This document shows, in pieces, positions 37,151 to 45,109 of a stretch of 64,000 nucleotides of DNA. Numbering within the stretch: the stretch's first letter is position 1; every line of letters starts with the position of its first letter. The position numbers and the translations under genes were made by a program. Origin of the DNA: Streptacidiphilus anmyonensis (GTDB taxonomy: Bacteria; Actinomycetota; Actinomycetes; Streptomycetales; Streptomycetaceae); the NCBI RefSeq assembly GCF_000787855.1, contig NZ_BBPQ01000002.1:105156-169155 (forward strand), written 5' to 3'. The notes beneath the pieces were generated by a model. That model saw nothing but the letters and a program-made list of their open reading frames with translations, did not search any database and was not told the origin of the DNA.

Positions 37151-38359
37151 ATGGGACGCCTCGCCCAGACCGAAGGTCTCACCGAGATCCAGCAGGACAT
37201 CCTCAGCACCGTTCGGAGCTTTGTCGACAAGGAGATCATCCCGGTCGCCACCGAGCTGGAGCACCGCGACGAGTACCCCACCGACATCGTCGAGGGCATG
37301 AAGGAGATGGGCCTGTTCGGGCTCATGATCCCGGAGGAGTACGGCGGTCTCGGCGAGTCGCTGCTCACCTACGCGCTGGTGGTCGAGGAGATCGCGCGTG
37401 GCTGGATGTCCGTCTCCGGCATCGTGAACACGCACTTCATCGTGGCCTACATGATCAACGCCCACGGCACGCAGGAGCAGAAGGACTACTTCCTGCCGCG
37501 CATGGCCACCGGCGAGATCCGCGGCGCCTTCTCCATGTCCGAGCCCGGTCTCGGCTCGGACGTCTCCGCCATCTCCACCAAGGCGGTCAAGGACGAGAGC
37601 GGCGAGTTCTACGTCATCAACGGCCAGAAGATGTGGCTGACCAACGGCGGCTCGTCCACCGTCATCGCCTGCCTGGTCAAGACGGACGAAGGCCACGCCT
37701 CGCCGTACAAGAACCTCACCACCTTCCTGATCGAGAAGACGCCGGGCTTCGGTCCGAACGAGACCGTCCCGGGCCTGACCGTCCCCGGCAAGATCGAGAA
37801 GATGGGTTACAAGGGCGTCGACACCACCGAACTGGTGCTCCAGGACGTCAAGATGCCCGCCGACCGGATCCTGGGCGGCGTTCCGGGCCGCGGCTTCTAC
37901 CAGATGATGGACGGCGTCGAGGTCGGCCGCGTCAACGTCGCCGCGCGCGGCTGCGGCGTCGCGCACCGCGCGTTCGAGCTGGGCATCCGCTACGCGCAGC
38001 AGCGGCAGACCTTCGGCAAGAAGATCGCCGAGCACCAGGCCATCCAGTTCAAGCTGGCCGAGATGGCGACCAAGGTCGAGGCCGCGCACCAGATGATGGT
38101 GATGGCCGCGCGCAAGAAGGATTCCGGCCAGCGCAACGATCTCGAGGCCGGCATGGCCAAGTACCTGGCCTCCGAGTACTGCAAGGAGGTCGTCGAGGAC
38201 TCCTTCCGGATCCACGGCGGCTACGGCTTCTCCAAGGAGTACGAGATCGAGCGCCTCTACCGCGAGGCCCCGATGCTGCTGATCGGTGAAGGTACTGCGG
38301 AGATCCAGAAGATGATCGTGGGTCGCCGCCTGCTCGAGGAGTACAAGCTCGCGGAGTAG
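37151..38359 (+). CDS. mcd: Acyl-CoA dehydrogenase, probable methylsuccinyl-CoA dehydrogenase
   Basis: 402 residues, FAD-dependent acyl-CoA dehydrogenase fold. ATG 37151 is preceded by GAAGGA. Marks: PEEYGGLGESLLTYALVVEE in the N-domain, FSMSEPGLGSDVSAISTKA and WLTNGG in the beta domain, and the C-terminal YREAPMLLIGEGTAEIQKMI with the catalytic-base Glu region. It should oxidise methylsuccinyl-CoA to mesaconyl-CoA, the step between MeaA and Mch. The proteobacterial Mcd is larger, so the substrate is inferred from operon position. Ends before two hairpins. Confidence 0.9.
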   Translation: MGRLAQTEGLTEIQQDILSTVRSFVDKEIIPVATELEHRDEYPTDIVEGMKEMGLFGLMIPEEYGGLGESLLTYALVVEEIARGWMSVSGIVNTHFIVAYMINAHGTQEQKDYFLPRMATGEIRGAFSMSEPGLGSDVSAISTKAVKDESGEFYVINGQKMWLTNGGSSTVIACLVKTDEGHASPYKNLTTFLIEKTPGFGPNETVPGLTVPGKIEKMGYKGVDTTELVLQDVKMPADRILGGVPGRGFYQMMDGVEVGRVNVAARGCGVAHRAFELGIRYAQQRQTFGKKIAEHQAIQFKLAEMATKVEAAHQMMVMAARKKDSGQRNDLEAGMAKYLASEYCKEVVEDSFRIHGGYGFSKEYEIERLYREAPMLLIGEGTAEIQKMIVGRRLLEEYKLAE

Positions 38360-38385
38360 TCGACTCCGTAAACAGCCGCTCCACA

Positions 38386-38406
38386 GCCGCCCGACATCCG
38401 GGCGGC
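38386..38406 (+). terminator. 8-bp hairpin after acyl-CoA dehydrogenase
   Basis: GCCGCCCG (38386-38393) and CGGGCGGC (38399-38406) around ACATC, 27 bp past the stop. A second, stronger hairpin follows at 38471. Confidence 0.5.
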
Positions 38407-38470
38407 GGCCGGGGCGGCGACCGGACTTGCCGGGAGCGCAGGCTGGGGAGCATGGCGCACTTCGGCACCC

Positions 38471-38516
38471 CGGGGGCGTGGATCGAATGGTCCACGCCCC
38501 CGTTTTCCTTTTATTT
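38471..38516 (+). terminator. Rho-independent terminator with T-rich tail
   Basis: CGGGGGCGTGGA (38471-38482) and its exact reverse complement (38491-38502) around an 8-nt loop, followed by TTTTCCTTTTATTT. It is the clearest intrinsic terminator in the window and ends the ethylmalonyl-CoA block. Confidence 0.92.
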
Positions 38517-38791
38517 CCCTGCCCGGGCCGCCGCGCCCGGGGATCCCGGATCTGAGGGGTTTGTCACCGTTCGCCTACAACCCTTGGACCTGGCCACTCA
38601 AGCGGCTTACCGTGGCGTAGCAAAGAGAAAGCCGAGAGAAACGCGGGAGCACCCCACTAGGGTTCCCGGAGCTTGCTTCGGCACCACCCGCTGCCGATAG
38701 CATCCCCTCGGACGGCCAACTGCCATCCAGGCCAAAGCCGTCCCCGAACCCCTCGACACCGCGACCTTGTCGGTCGCGACAAAGGTCTTCG
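38517..38791 (+). promoter_or_regulatory. Upstream region of psd-pssA
   Basis: The remaining gap before psd contains no gene (a short open frame from 38452 overlaps the terminator). A possible promoter is TTGGAC (about 38584) with TACCGT 18 bp downstream. The psd start has AAAGG nearby. Nothing else recognised. Confidence 0.3.
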
Positions 38792-39448
38792 ATGCCCCTT
38801 CGTCCGTCCCTTCCGACCGACGCCCCCCGGCCGCGCGTGACCCTGGCCCGCGGAGCGTCCCCCTGGCTCGTCCCGACCGTGCTCACGGCCGCCGCGTGCA
38901 CCGCCCTCACCCGGCGCAACGGCAGATGGGCTCTGGCGGCGGTACCGGCCTCCGCGCTGAGCGCGGGCATGCTCTGGTTCTTCCGCGACCCCGAGCGCGA
39001 GCTCGGCGCCGGCCGGGTGATCTCCCCGGCCGACGGCGTGGTCCAGAGCATCGACGCCTGGCCGGACGGCCGCACCCGCGTGGCGATCTTCATGAGCCCG
39101 CTCAACGTGCATGTCAACCGCGCCCCGCTGGACGGCGTGGTGCGCTCCGTCGAGCACGTCCCCGGCGGCTACGTGCCTGCGTTCAACAAGGACAGCGACC
39201 GCAACGAGCGCGTCGTCTGGCACTTCGACACCGAGCTCGGCGACATCGAGATGGTGCAGATCGCGGGCGCGGTGGCCCGCCGCATCGTCCCCTACGTCAC
39301 CAGCGGCACCAAGGTCGGGCGGGGTGAGCGGGTCGGCCTGATCCGCTTCGGCTCGCGCGTGGACACCTACCTCCCCGCGGGCGTCGAGCCCGGCGTCGAG
39401 GTGGGACAGAAGACGACGGCAGGGGTGACTCGCCTTGACCGTGACTGA
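38792..39448 (+). CDS. psd: Phosphatidylserine decarboxylase (pyruvoyl enzyme)
   Basis: 218 residues. ATG 38792 is preceded by AAAGG. It converts phosphatidylserine to phosphatidylethanolamine. It is a proenzyme that self-cleaves before a Ser that becomes the pyruvoyl group; the site is the Gly-Ser in GLIRFGSRVDTYLPAG near the C-terminus. Other marks are an N-terminal membrane helix region, FFRDPERELGAGRVISPADG, and FMSPLNVHVNRAPLDG (His-x-N). The short (about 220-residue) type is usual in actinobacteria. Its last 14 bp overlap the pssA start. Confidence 0.94.
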   Translation: MPLRPSLPTDAPRPRVTLARGASPWLVPTVLTAAACTALTRRNGRWALAAVPASALSAGMLWFFRDPERELGAGRVISPADGVVQSIDAWPDGRTRVAIFMSPLNVHVNRAPLDGVVRSVEHVPGGYVPAFNKDSDRNERVVWHFDTELGDIEMVQIAGAVARRIVPYVTSGTKVGRGERVGLIRFGSRVDTYLPAGVEPGVEVGQKTTAGVTRLDRD

Positions 39449-40334
39449 CCCTGAGCGGTACGAGCAGGCGTACGCCGAGCAGGACGACCAGGACGACGAG
39501 GAGCAGGAGCGCGTCGCGCGCCGGCTGCGCTGGGCCCGCGACCGCGAGCTGCGCCGCCCGCTGTCGCCGCAGCACCTCTCCACGGCCGACCTGTTCACGC
39601 TGGGCAACGCCGTCTGCGGCTTCCTGGCGATCTACTGCACCACGACGGGCGTCCTCATCCCGCACCTCACCGGTGTGGCGACGAGCGGCGACCGCCGCAG
39701 CGCGGCGGCCGCCGTCACGCTGCTGCTGATCGGCTCCATGTGCGACCTGTTCGACGGGCTGGTGGCGCGCAAGCTGCGCTCGTCCGCGCTGGGCGCCGAG
39801 CTGGACAACCTGGCGGACCTGATCAGCTTCGGCATCGCGCCGGCCTACTTCGTCGTGGTCTGGGGCATGACCGCCGGCGGCGCGCACCAGCGCGTCAGCG
39901 CGGGCATCGCCATCATGGTGCTGCTGGCCGTCGTGCTGCGGCTGGCCCGCTTCTCCTGCACGGCCGCCCGTCCGGGCGTCTTCCAGGGCATGCCCTCGCC
40001 GATGGGCGCGCTGACGGTGATCTCGATCGTGCTGCTGAACCCGCAGTTCGTGCTGGGCGCGGTCGGCATCGTCGCCGTCTCGGCGCTGATGGTCAGCCAG
40101 GTCGAGTACCCGAAGCCGCAGGGCAAGCTGGCCACGGCCACGCTGGTGTGGATCGTCGTCTCCATGGGCTGCCTCGCGGCCTGGGCGACGGGCCTGCCGG
40201 GCGGCGCGACCCTGCTGCAGATCGGCGCCTCGCTCCAGGTCACCCTGGCGCTGATGGCCCCGCTCATGGTCATCCGCCGCAAGGTCGGCGACGTCCGCGC
40301 CAAGCGCGCGGAGGCGCGCAGCGCGACGCACTGA
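39435..40334 (+). CDS. pssA: CDP-diacylglycerol-serine O-phosphatidyltransferase
   Basis: 299 residues. The start is TTG 39435, overlapping psd by 14 bp, with AGGGG 9 nt upstream; GTG 39441 is an alternative. CDP-alcohol phosphatidyltransferase motif D-G-x2-A-R-x8-G-x3-D-x3-D is complete in DGLVARKLRSSALGAELDNL followed by AD. Six or so membrane helices follow. It makes phosphatidylserine, the substrate of psd, so the two form a two-gene phosphatidylethanolamine pathway with coupled translation. The first about 35 residues are highly charged (DDQDDEEQERVARR). Confidence 0.95.
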   Translation: MTVTDPERYEQAYAEQDDQDDEEQERVARRLRWARDRELRRPLSPQHLSTADLFTLGNAVCGFLAIYCTTTGVLIPHLTGVATSGDRRSAAAAVTLLLIGSMCDLFDGLVARKLRSSALGAELDNLADLISFGIAPAYFVVVWGMTAGGAHQRVSAGIAIMVLLAVVLRLARFSCTAARPGVFQGMPSPMGALTVISIVLLNPQFVLGAVGIVAVSALMVSQVEYPKPQGKLATATLVWIVVSMGCLAAWATGLPGGATLLQIGASLQVTLALMAPLMVIRRKVGDVRAKRAEARSATH

Positions 40335-40357
40335 GCGTTTCGTCCAGCGTTTCGTCC
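40334..40357. repeat. Two 12-bp tandem units beginning at the pssA stop
   Basis: AGCGTTTCGTCC twice in a row. The first unit begins with the A of the TGA stop. Confidence 0.95.
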
Positions 40358-40398
40358 AAGGAGGGCGCCCGACCGTACCGCGGTCGGGCGCCCTCCTT
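40358..40398 (+). terminator. 18-bp perfect hairpin terminator after pssA
   Basis: AAGGAGGGCGCCCGACCG (40358-40375) and its exact reverse complement (40381-40398) around TACCG. Very stable; no long T-tract. Confidence 0.88.
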
Positions 40399-40440
40399 GT
40401 CTTGTGTGGGGCGTCTTGTGTGGGGCGTCTTGTGTGGGGC
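40399..40440. repeat. Three perfect 14-bp tandem units
   Basis: GTCTTGTGTGGGGC three times in a row (40399-40412, 40413-40426, 40427-40440), between the terminator and the leucine-rich-repeat gene. Copy number is likely variable between strains. Confidence 0.97.
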
Positions 40441-40456
40441 GGGTCGGGAGGACGGG

Positions 40457-41176
40457 ATGGAACGCGTGATCAGCCTGTGGCGGCAGCCGCTCGGCGAGGT
40501 CCCGGAGGAGGTGTGGGCGGACCCCGAGGTGGAGGTGCTGATCCTGGCCGAGACCGGGATCAGCCGGGTGTCGCCGCGCCTCGGGGCGCTGCGGCGGCTG
40601 CAGGTGCTGGACCTGGGGCACAACGACCTGGCCTCCGTGCCCGAGGAGCTGGGGGAGCTCACCGGGCTGTCCGACTGCCTCTACCTGCACGACAACCGGC
40701 TGACCGCGCTGCCGGAGTCGCTGGGCCGGCTCACCGCGCTGCGGTACCTCAACGTCGGCGGGAACCCGCTCGGCGCGCTGCCGGCCTCGGTCGGCACGAT
40801 GGCCGGGCTGGTGGAGCTGCGGGCGCAGGGCTGCGGGCTGACGGCGCTCCCGGACGCGGTCGGCAGGTTGGCGCGGCTGCGGGAGCTGCACCTGCGCGGC
40901 AACGCGCTGACCACGCTGCCGGACTCCTTCCGCGCGCTGCACGAGCTGCGGGTGCTGGAGCTGCGGGACAACCGCCTGACGGAAGTGCCGGAGGCACTGC
41001 GGGGGCTTCCGCGCCTGCGCCATCTCGACCTGCGGGGCAGCCGCCTCACCGCCCTGCCGGGGTGGATCGCCGAGCTGCCCGCCCTGGAGAAGCTCGACCT
41101 GCGCTGGACCGGGGCGCAGCCCGCTCCCGAGCTGCTGACCGGCCTTGAGGCGCGGGGCTGCTTCGTCCTGGGCTGA
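40457..41176 (+). CDS. Leucine-rich repeat protein
   Basis: 239 residues. ATG 40457 has GGGAGGA upstream. After about 30 lead residues there are seven to eight 23-residue LRRs of the type LGALRRLQVLDLGHNDLASV, LGRLTALRYLNVGGNPLGAL and so on, with the L-x-x-L-x-L-x-x-N-x-L pattern and P at the turn. No signal peptide or other domain is seen, so it is a cytoplasmic interaction protein. Single gene between the pssA terminator and the palindromic operator of the next gene. Confidence 0.87.
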   Translation: MERVISLWRQPLGEVPEEVWADPEVEVLILAETGISRVSPRLGALRRLQVLDLGHNDLASVPEELGELTGLSDCLYLHDNRLTALPESLGRLTALRYLNVGGNPLGALPASVGTMAGLVELRAQGCGLTALPDAVGRLARLRELHLRGNALTTLPDSFRALHELRVLELRDNRLTEVPEALRGLPRLRHLDLRGSRLTALPGWIAELPALEKLDLRWTGAQPAPELLTGLEARGCFVLG

Positions 41177-41194
41177 GACCGGGCGGGAGGTATC

Positions 41195-41247
41195 GAAAGA
41201 CTTCTTTCGAAAGAAGTCTTTCCATAGCTGCGCCGACTCGCTACGCT
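41195..41247 (+). promoter_or_regulatory. 28-bp perfect palindromic operator overlapping a promoter
   Basis: GAAAGACTTCTTTC followed directly by its reverse complement (41195-41222). A -35-like TTTCCA (41219-41224) overlaps its right end, and TACGCT (41242-41247) lies 17 bp further on, 6 nt before the ATG of the regulator gene. This gives a possible leaderless promoter. The palindrome also contains overlapping TTCTTTCGAAAGAA. Confidence 0.75.
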
Positions 41248-41253
41248 CATCCC

Positions 41254-41883
41254 ATGAGCCGCTCCGAGCCGAACCCTCCCCTCCGGTCCGTCCGCGATCC
41301 GCGGAGCCTGCGGGCCCTGGCGCACCCCGCGCGGATCGCGCTGCTGGAGGCGCTCGCGCTGCACGGGACACTCACCGCGACGGAGGCCGCCGAGATCATC
41401 GGCGGAAACGCCTCGAACGCCTCGTACCACCTGCGGACGCTCGGCTCGCACGGCTACGTCGCCCAGGCCGAGGGCGGCGTGGGCCGCGAACGGCCCTGGC
41501 GGCTGGGCGCAGCCGGGATGAGCATCGACGAGAACGACGAGGACCCGAACGTCGCCGAGGCGGCGCGCGCCCTCTCCGACGTGTTCAGCGAGCGCTGGGC
41601 CGAACGGCGCCGCCGGTACCACGTGGCGCGCGACCAGTACCCCGAGGCTGTCCGCCGGGCGGCCGGCGAGGGGCAGGCGCTGCTCTTCGTCACCCCCGAG
41701 GAGATGACGCAGGTCAAGGACGAGATCGTCGCCATCCTGCTGCGCTACCAGGACCGGGTCGAGGATCCGGCCGCCAGGCCGGAGGGCACGGTGCCGTTCG
41801 AGGTCGTGGTCTCGAACGTCCCGTTCGCCCTCGAGCCCGAGCCCGCCCCGGAGCCCGCCCCGAAGCGCGCCCCGGAGGACTGA
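41254..41883 (+). CDS. ArsR-like winged-helix regulator
   Basis: 209 residues. ATG 41254 follows a -10-like TACGCT by 6 nt with no SD. N-terminal HTH of the ArsR/HTH_20 type: DPRSLRALAHPARIALLEAL and ATEAAEIIGGNASNASYHLR then TLGSHGYV. The remaining part is helical (VAEAARALSDVFSERWAERR) with an acidic Pro-rich tail. Transcribed with, or ahead of, the MFS exporter, an arrangement typical of a repressor that controls its own exporter. The ligand is unknown. The palindrome upstream is its most likely binding site. Confidence 0.9.
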   Translation: MSRSEPNPPLRSVRDPRSLRALAHPARIALLEALALHGTLTATEAAEIIGGNASNASYHLRTLGSHGYVAQAEGGVGRERPWRLGAAGMSIDENDEDPNVAEAARALSDVFSERWAERRRRYHVARDQYPEAVRRAAGEGQALLFVTPEEMTQVKDEIVAILLRYQDRVEDPAARPEGTVPFEVVVSNVPFALEPEPAPEPAPKRAPED

Positions 41884-41969
41884 GCACCGTCGCACGTCGA
41901 GCACCAGCCCCGCTCTGCGCCGAGGGGCTACCTGTCATGCCCATGATGATCTACCCGAGAGGACCACCC

Positions 41970-43259
41970 GTGCGCACCCTGCTCGCGCAACCCCGCATGC
42001 GCCTGTACTTCCTCGGCAACACCCTCAGCACCATCGGCGACTACGCCCTCTGGCTCGCCTCCGGCGTCTGGGTGAAGGAGCTCACCGGGTCGACCGCCCA
42101 GGCGGGCCTGTGCATGCTCAGCCTGATCCTGGGCACCCTGCTCTCCCCCGTCACCGGCTACGTCGTGGACAGGACGCGCCGCAAGCCGCTGCTGCTGGCG
42201 ACCAACGCCGTCACCGGCCTGCTCGTGCTCGCCCTCACCCAGGTGCACGGTCCCGGCGACGTGTGGCTGATATACGCCGTCATGTTCGTCAACGGTCTGG
42301 CCGTCTCGCTCACCGACTCCGCGATGACGGCCCTGCTGCCGACCATGGTGGAGCCGGAGCAACTCGGCGCCGCCAACGGGCTGTCCCAGGCGCTGACGCA
42401 GGGCCAGCGGCTGATCACGCCCGCGCTCGGGATCGGTCTGCTGTCCGCCTTCGGCGGCGGCGCGGTCGCGGCGATCGACGCCGCCTCCTTCGCGGCGGGG
42501 ATGCTCTGCTGGGCGTTCGTCAAGGTCGACGACCCGCGCCCGGAGCCCAGCGGCGTCAGCCCCTGGCAGGAGACCACCGCCGGCTTCCGCTTCCTGCTGC
42601 GGACCCCGTCGCTTCGGCAGCTCAGCACGACGCTCTTCGTCGGACTGTTCGTGGCGGGCATGTTCGAGACCCTGGGCTTCGCGGTGGCGACCGTCGGCCT
42701 GCACCACACCCCGGCGTGGATGGGCGTGCTGGTGACCGTGATGGGCGTCTCCGGCATCCTCGGCGGGCTGCTGATCGGCTCGCTGATCAAGCCTCTCGGG
42801 CCCGGCCGGCTGACCGCCCTCGGCCTCGCGCTCTGCGGCGCCGGAGCGCTCGCCTTCGCGGCGCCGGTGACGGCGGTCGTGCTGGTCGGCGCGCTGTGCA
42901 TGGGCTTCGCACTGCCGTGCATCATCGTCGGCTCCATGACGGCGGTTCAGCTCGCCACCCCCAAGGAGCTGCTGGGCCGCGTGTCCGGCGCGGACATCTT
43001 CCTGACCACCACCGGCCAGGCCCTGGGGATGGCGGCCGGATCGGCGCTGATCACCGCGGTCTTCTACCGCGACATCGCCTACGCCGCCGCCGGCCTGCTC
43101 GCCGTCAGCGCCCTGTACCTGGTCACCCGCCGCGAGCAGCGCCTGGCGCCGCCCACGGCGGCGGAGCCCACGGCCGAGCACGCGGCCCAGCATGCGGCCG
43201 AGCCCGCGGCCCAGCCGGTCACCCTCGACGCACCGCTCCCGGCCGACGGCCGCGTCTGA
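41970..43259 (+). CDS. MFS transporter (exporter type)
   Basis: 429 residues from GTG 41970 (AGAGGA 6 nt upstream); ATG 41937 (GAGGGG upstream) would add 11. Twelve hydrophobic helices in two halves. N-terminal FLGNTLSTIGDYALWLASGV, VDRTRRKPLLLATNAVTG (loop 2-3), and RVSGADIFLTTTGQALGMAAG in the second half. This resembles MFS_3/EntS-like exporters. The C-terminus is Ala/Pro/Glu-rich (PTAAEPTAEHAAQHAAEPAA). Co-directional with the ArsR-like gene 86 bp upstream; likely the controlled target. Confidence 0.9.
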   Translation: MRTLLAQPRMRLYFLGNTLSTIGDYALWLASGVWVKELTGSTAQAGLCMLSLILGTLLSPVTGYVVDRTRRKPLLLATNAVTGLLVLALTQVHGPGDVWLIYAVMFVNGLAVSLTDSAMTALLPTMVEPEQLGAANGLSQALTQGQRLITPALGIGLLSAFGGGAVAAIDAASFAAGMLCWAFVKVDDPRPEPSGVSPWQETTAGFRFLLRTPSLRQLSTTLFVGLFVAGMFETLGFAVATVGLHHTPAWMGVLVTVMGVSGILGGLLIGSLIKPLGPGRLTALGLALCGAGALAFAAPVTAVVLVGALCMGFALPCIIVGSMTAVQLATPKELLGRVSGADIFLTTTGQALGMAAGSALITAVFYRDIAYAAAGLLAVSALYLVTRREQRLAPPTAAEPTAEHAAQHAAEPAAQPVTLDAPLPADGRV

Positions 43260-43278
43260 CCGACGGCCGGGGCTGACC
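43245..43278. repeat. Two 17-bp tandem units spanning a stop codon
   Basis: GACGGCCGCGTCTGACC and GACGGCCGGGGCTGACC. The TGA in the first unit is the MFS stop (43257-43259); the second copy follows directly. Confidence 0.93.
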
Positions 43279-43308
43279 ACACCACTGGGGCCGACCACAT
43301 CGCACGGC

Positions 43309-43803
43309 TCAGCCCAGCGGGGGCAGCGCCTCCTGGGCGTGCCTGCCGAGCTCGTCGAGGCCAGCGATGGTCGCGGCGAGCTGCTCCGGCTTCAGCACCT
43401 GGAAGACGTGCTCGTCGATCGCGGCGGCGTGCCGCCGCGCCGCCTCGGCGAGCTTGCGCTCGCCGAGCGGCGTGACGGTGACGACCTGGATGCGGCGGTC
43501 CGTCCTGGAGCGCTCGCGCAGCACCAGCCCGGCCTCGACCATCCGGTCCACCAGGCGGGTCGCCCCGCCGCTGGTGAGCACGGCGTCGCGGGACAGGTCC
43601 CCCATGGTCGCGCCCTCGGGAGCGGCCGCGAGCCGGAGCAGCACCTCGAACATCGCGTGGGAGATGCCGCTCTCGCGTTCCATCGCCGCCCCGAGCAAGC
43701 GCTCCAACCGTGCGGCTGCCGTCAGCAGAACCCCGAACGCCTGGACGCGTTCGTCGGCGACGGCGTCGGCGGCGGTATGGATGCTGATGCTGGCAGCGGT
43801 CAT
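43309..43803 (-). CDS. MarR family regulator
   Basis: 164 residues from ATG 43803; the adjacent ATG at 43806 (AAGGAG 4 nt upstream) is also possible. A long in-frame N-terminal extension is rejected. MarR winged helix: AMFEVLLRLAAAPEGATMGD then LSRDAVLTSGGATRLVDRM (recognition helix) and the wing RERSRTDRRIQVVTVTPLGE, with a C-terminal dimerisation helix. Controls unknown genes; an inverted repeat lies upstream of the neighbouring NAD-binding gene. Convergent with the MFS gene. Confidence 0.92.
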   Translation of the reverse strand: MTAASISIHTAADAVADERVQAFGVLLTAAARLERLLGAAMERESGISHAMFEVLLRLAAAPEGATMGDLSRDAVLTSGGATRLVDRMVEAGLVLRERSRTDRRIQVVTVTPLGERKLAEAARRHAAAIDEHVFQVLKPEQLAATIAGLDELGRHAQEALPPLG

Positions 43804-43909
43804 CATGCGGCTCCTTCCCCAGGGGATCGTGCAAACGTTACCGCCCGTTCGCCGCCGACTACCCTCCGGGGCGACTCCGAGCCGACCCGGGCTCGACTCC
43901 GGCAGTCGA

Positions 43910-44560
43910 CTACCGGCCGACGGTGAACCGGCGGCCGAGGTGCGCGGGCCGCTCGATCTCGTCGACGAGGGCGACGGCGTAGTCCTCGGTGCTGATGCGG
44001 CTCTCACCGTCGGCGTCGACGACGAGCTGCTCGGTTCCCGTCCGGTACGCGCCGGTGCGCTCGCCGTGCTGGATGAGCGCGGCCGGGCTGAGCACGGTCC
44101 AGGTGACGTCGTCGACGGTGTTGTAGTACGCCTGCGCGTCGCCGTGGGCGTGCATGATCTGCAGCAGCCAGTCCGGCAGGCCGGGCGCGTCCCAGACCCT
44201 CACGCCCGGCGCGGTCTCGAGGCTCCCGGCCCCGCCGACCGCGATCAGACGCGGAGCGCCCGCGCCCAGCCCGCGCAGGCCCTGGACCAGCGACTGCGCG
44301 GCGGGCTCGATGAGCGCGGCGTGCCCGGGGCCGTCACCGCCGCCGACGGCGCTGACGAGCACGTCCTGCCCGGCTGCGATCTCCGCCACGGACGCGGGGT
44401 CGAGCGCGTCACCGGCGAGGACGGCGGCCACGCCGTCCACCGCACTGTAGGCGGCGGGATCACGTACGACGGCGGTGACTTCGTGACCCCGGGAAAGGGC
44501 CTCGGCGACGACCCGGGACCCGATGGCACCCTTGGCTCCGAGAACGGCGATCTTGGCCAT
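43910..44560 (-). CDS. NAD(P)-binding oxidoreductase (atypical SDR, NmrA/YwnB-like)
   Basis: 216 residues from ATG 44560 (GGAGG 8 nt upstream). Rossmann motif KIAVLGAKGAIGSRVVAEAL (G-x2-G-x2-G) and a strand-loop SAVGGGDGPGHAAL. It lacks the Tyr-x3-Lys of classical dehydrogenases, as in the atypical SDR or NAD(P)H-azoreductase-like NmrA group. Relatives sense redox or reduce quinones. It lies in the same direction as the MarR gene and downstream of the inverted repeat at 44617. Confidence 0.87.
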   Translation of the reverse strand: MAKIAVLGAKGAIGSRVVAEALSRGHEVTAVVRDPAAYSAVDGVAAVLAGDALDPASVAEIAAGQDVLVSAVGGGDGPGHAALIEPAAQSLVQGLRGLGAGAPRLIAVGGAGSLETAPGVRVWDAPGLPDWLLQIMHAHGDAQAYYNTVDDVTWTVLSPAALIQHGERTGAYRTGTEQLVVDADGESRISTEDYAVALVDEIERPAHLGRRFTVGR

Positions 44561-44616
44561 GAGCTGCGCCTCCATGTCATGAGCGGCGGATTCTCCGCGC
44601 TTCCGCCTCTCACAAC

Positions 44617-44632
44617 ATCTGACTACTCAGAT
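44617..44632. promoter_or_regulatory. Inverted repeat ATCTGA-N4-TCAGAT upstream of the NAD-binding gene
   Basis: ATCTGA-ctac-TCAGAT, 6-4-6 perfect, 57 bp before the start of the minus-strand gene in an A+T-rich patch. A plausible MarR-type operator. Confidence 0.6.
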
Positions 44633-44656
44633 AAATTCCGAGCTCGACCGACACCC

Positions 44657-45061
44657 TCAGCGGTCCCTGGTGAGCAGCGGCTTGACGTCCAGGATCGGCG
44701 TCCTGTCGATCGCCTCGAGGTTGCGGACATGGACCCGCGTGCCGTCGACGGCGAGGATGTGGACGTCGTGCAGACCGATCGGGTTGGGCCGGTCGGGCGC
44801 CCGAGTGGCGAAGACACCGGTGAGCGGCCTCGCGGCGTCCCCGCGCGGGCGCACGGTCAGCGTGTCGCGGTCCGCGCGGTCGAGCCAGGTCAGCAGCAGC
44901 ACGTCCATGCCCGGCGCCAGCCCGTCCACGGCGGCGGCGTACGCGTCGTCGAAGACCAGCCAGGCGTCGGGCGCCCCCTCATCGGGCTGCCGGGGCGCCC
45001 CCGAACGGTCGGTCAGGACGGACTCGACATGCCCGACCGGGCGCAGCTCGTATGCGGTCAA
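44657..45061 (-). CDS. trmO: TrmO/TsaA-like tRNA (N6-threonylcarbamoyladenosine37-N6)-methyltransferase
   Basis: 134 residues from TTG 45061 (AAGGAG 10 nt upstream). UPF0066/TrmO family: FATRAPDRPNPIGLHDVHIL is the signature (RPNPIG), followed by LEAIDRTPILDVKPLL. The enzyme methylates t6A37 of tRNA using S-adenosylmethionine; the family is a single small beta-barrel domain. The usual C-terminal extension of E. coli TrmO is absent, as in many bacterial members. Confidence 0.9.
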   Translation of the reverse strand: MTAYELRPVGHVESVLTDRSGAPRQPDEGAPDAWLVFDDAYAAAVDGLAPGMDVLLLTWLDRADRDTLTVRPRGDAARPLTGVFATRAPDRPNPIGLHDVHILAVDGTRVHVRNLEAIDRTPILDVKPLLTRDR

Positions 45062-45109
45062 GGGTCGGCTTCTCCTTCCGTGTGCGGCCCTCGGGGTGCC
45101 TGCGGACCG

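Noticed and set aside
38452..38700. Short open frame after the acyl-CoA dehydrogenase
   Set aside because: It runs through the clear intrinsic terminator at 38471-38516 and has no supporting signal.
40399..40440. CRISPR-like direct repeats
   Set aside because: Units are head to tail with no spacers and there are no cas genes.
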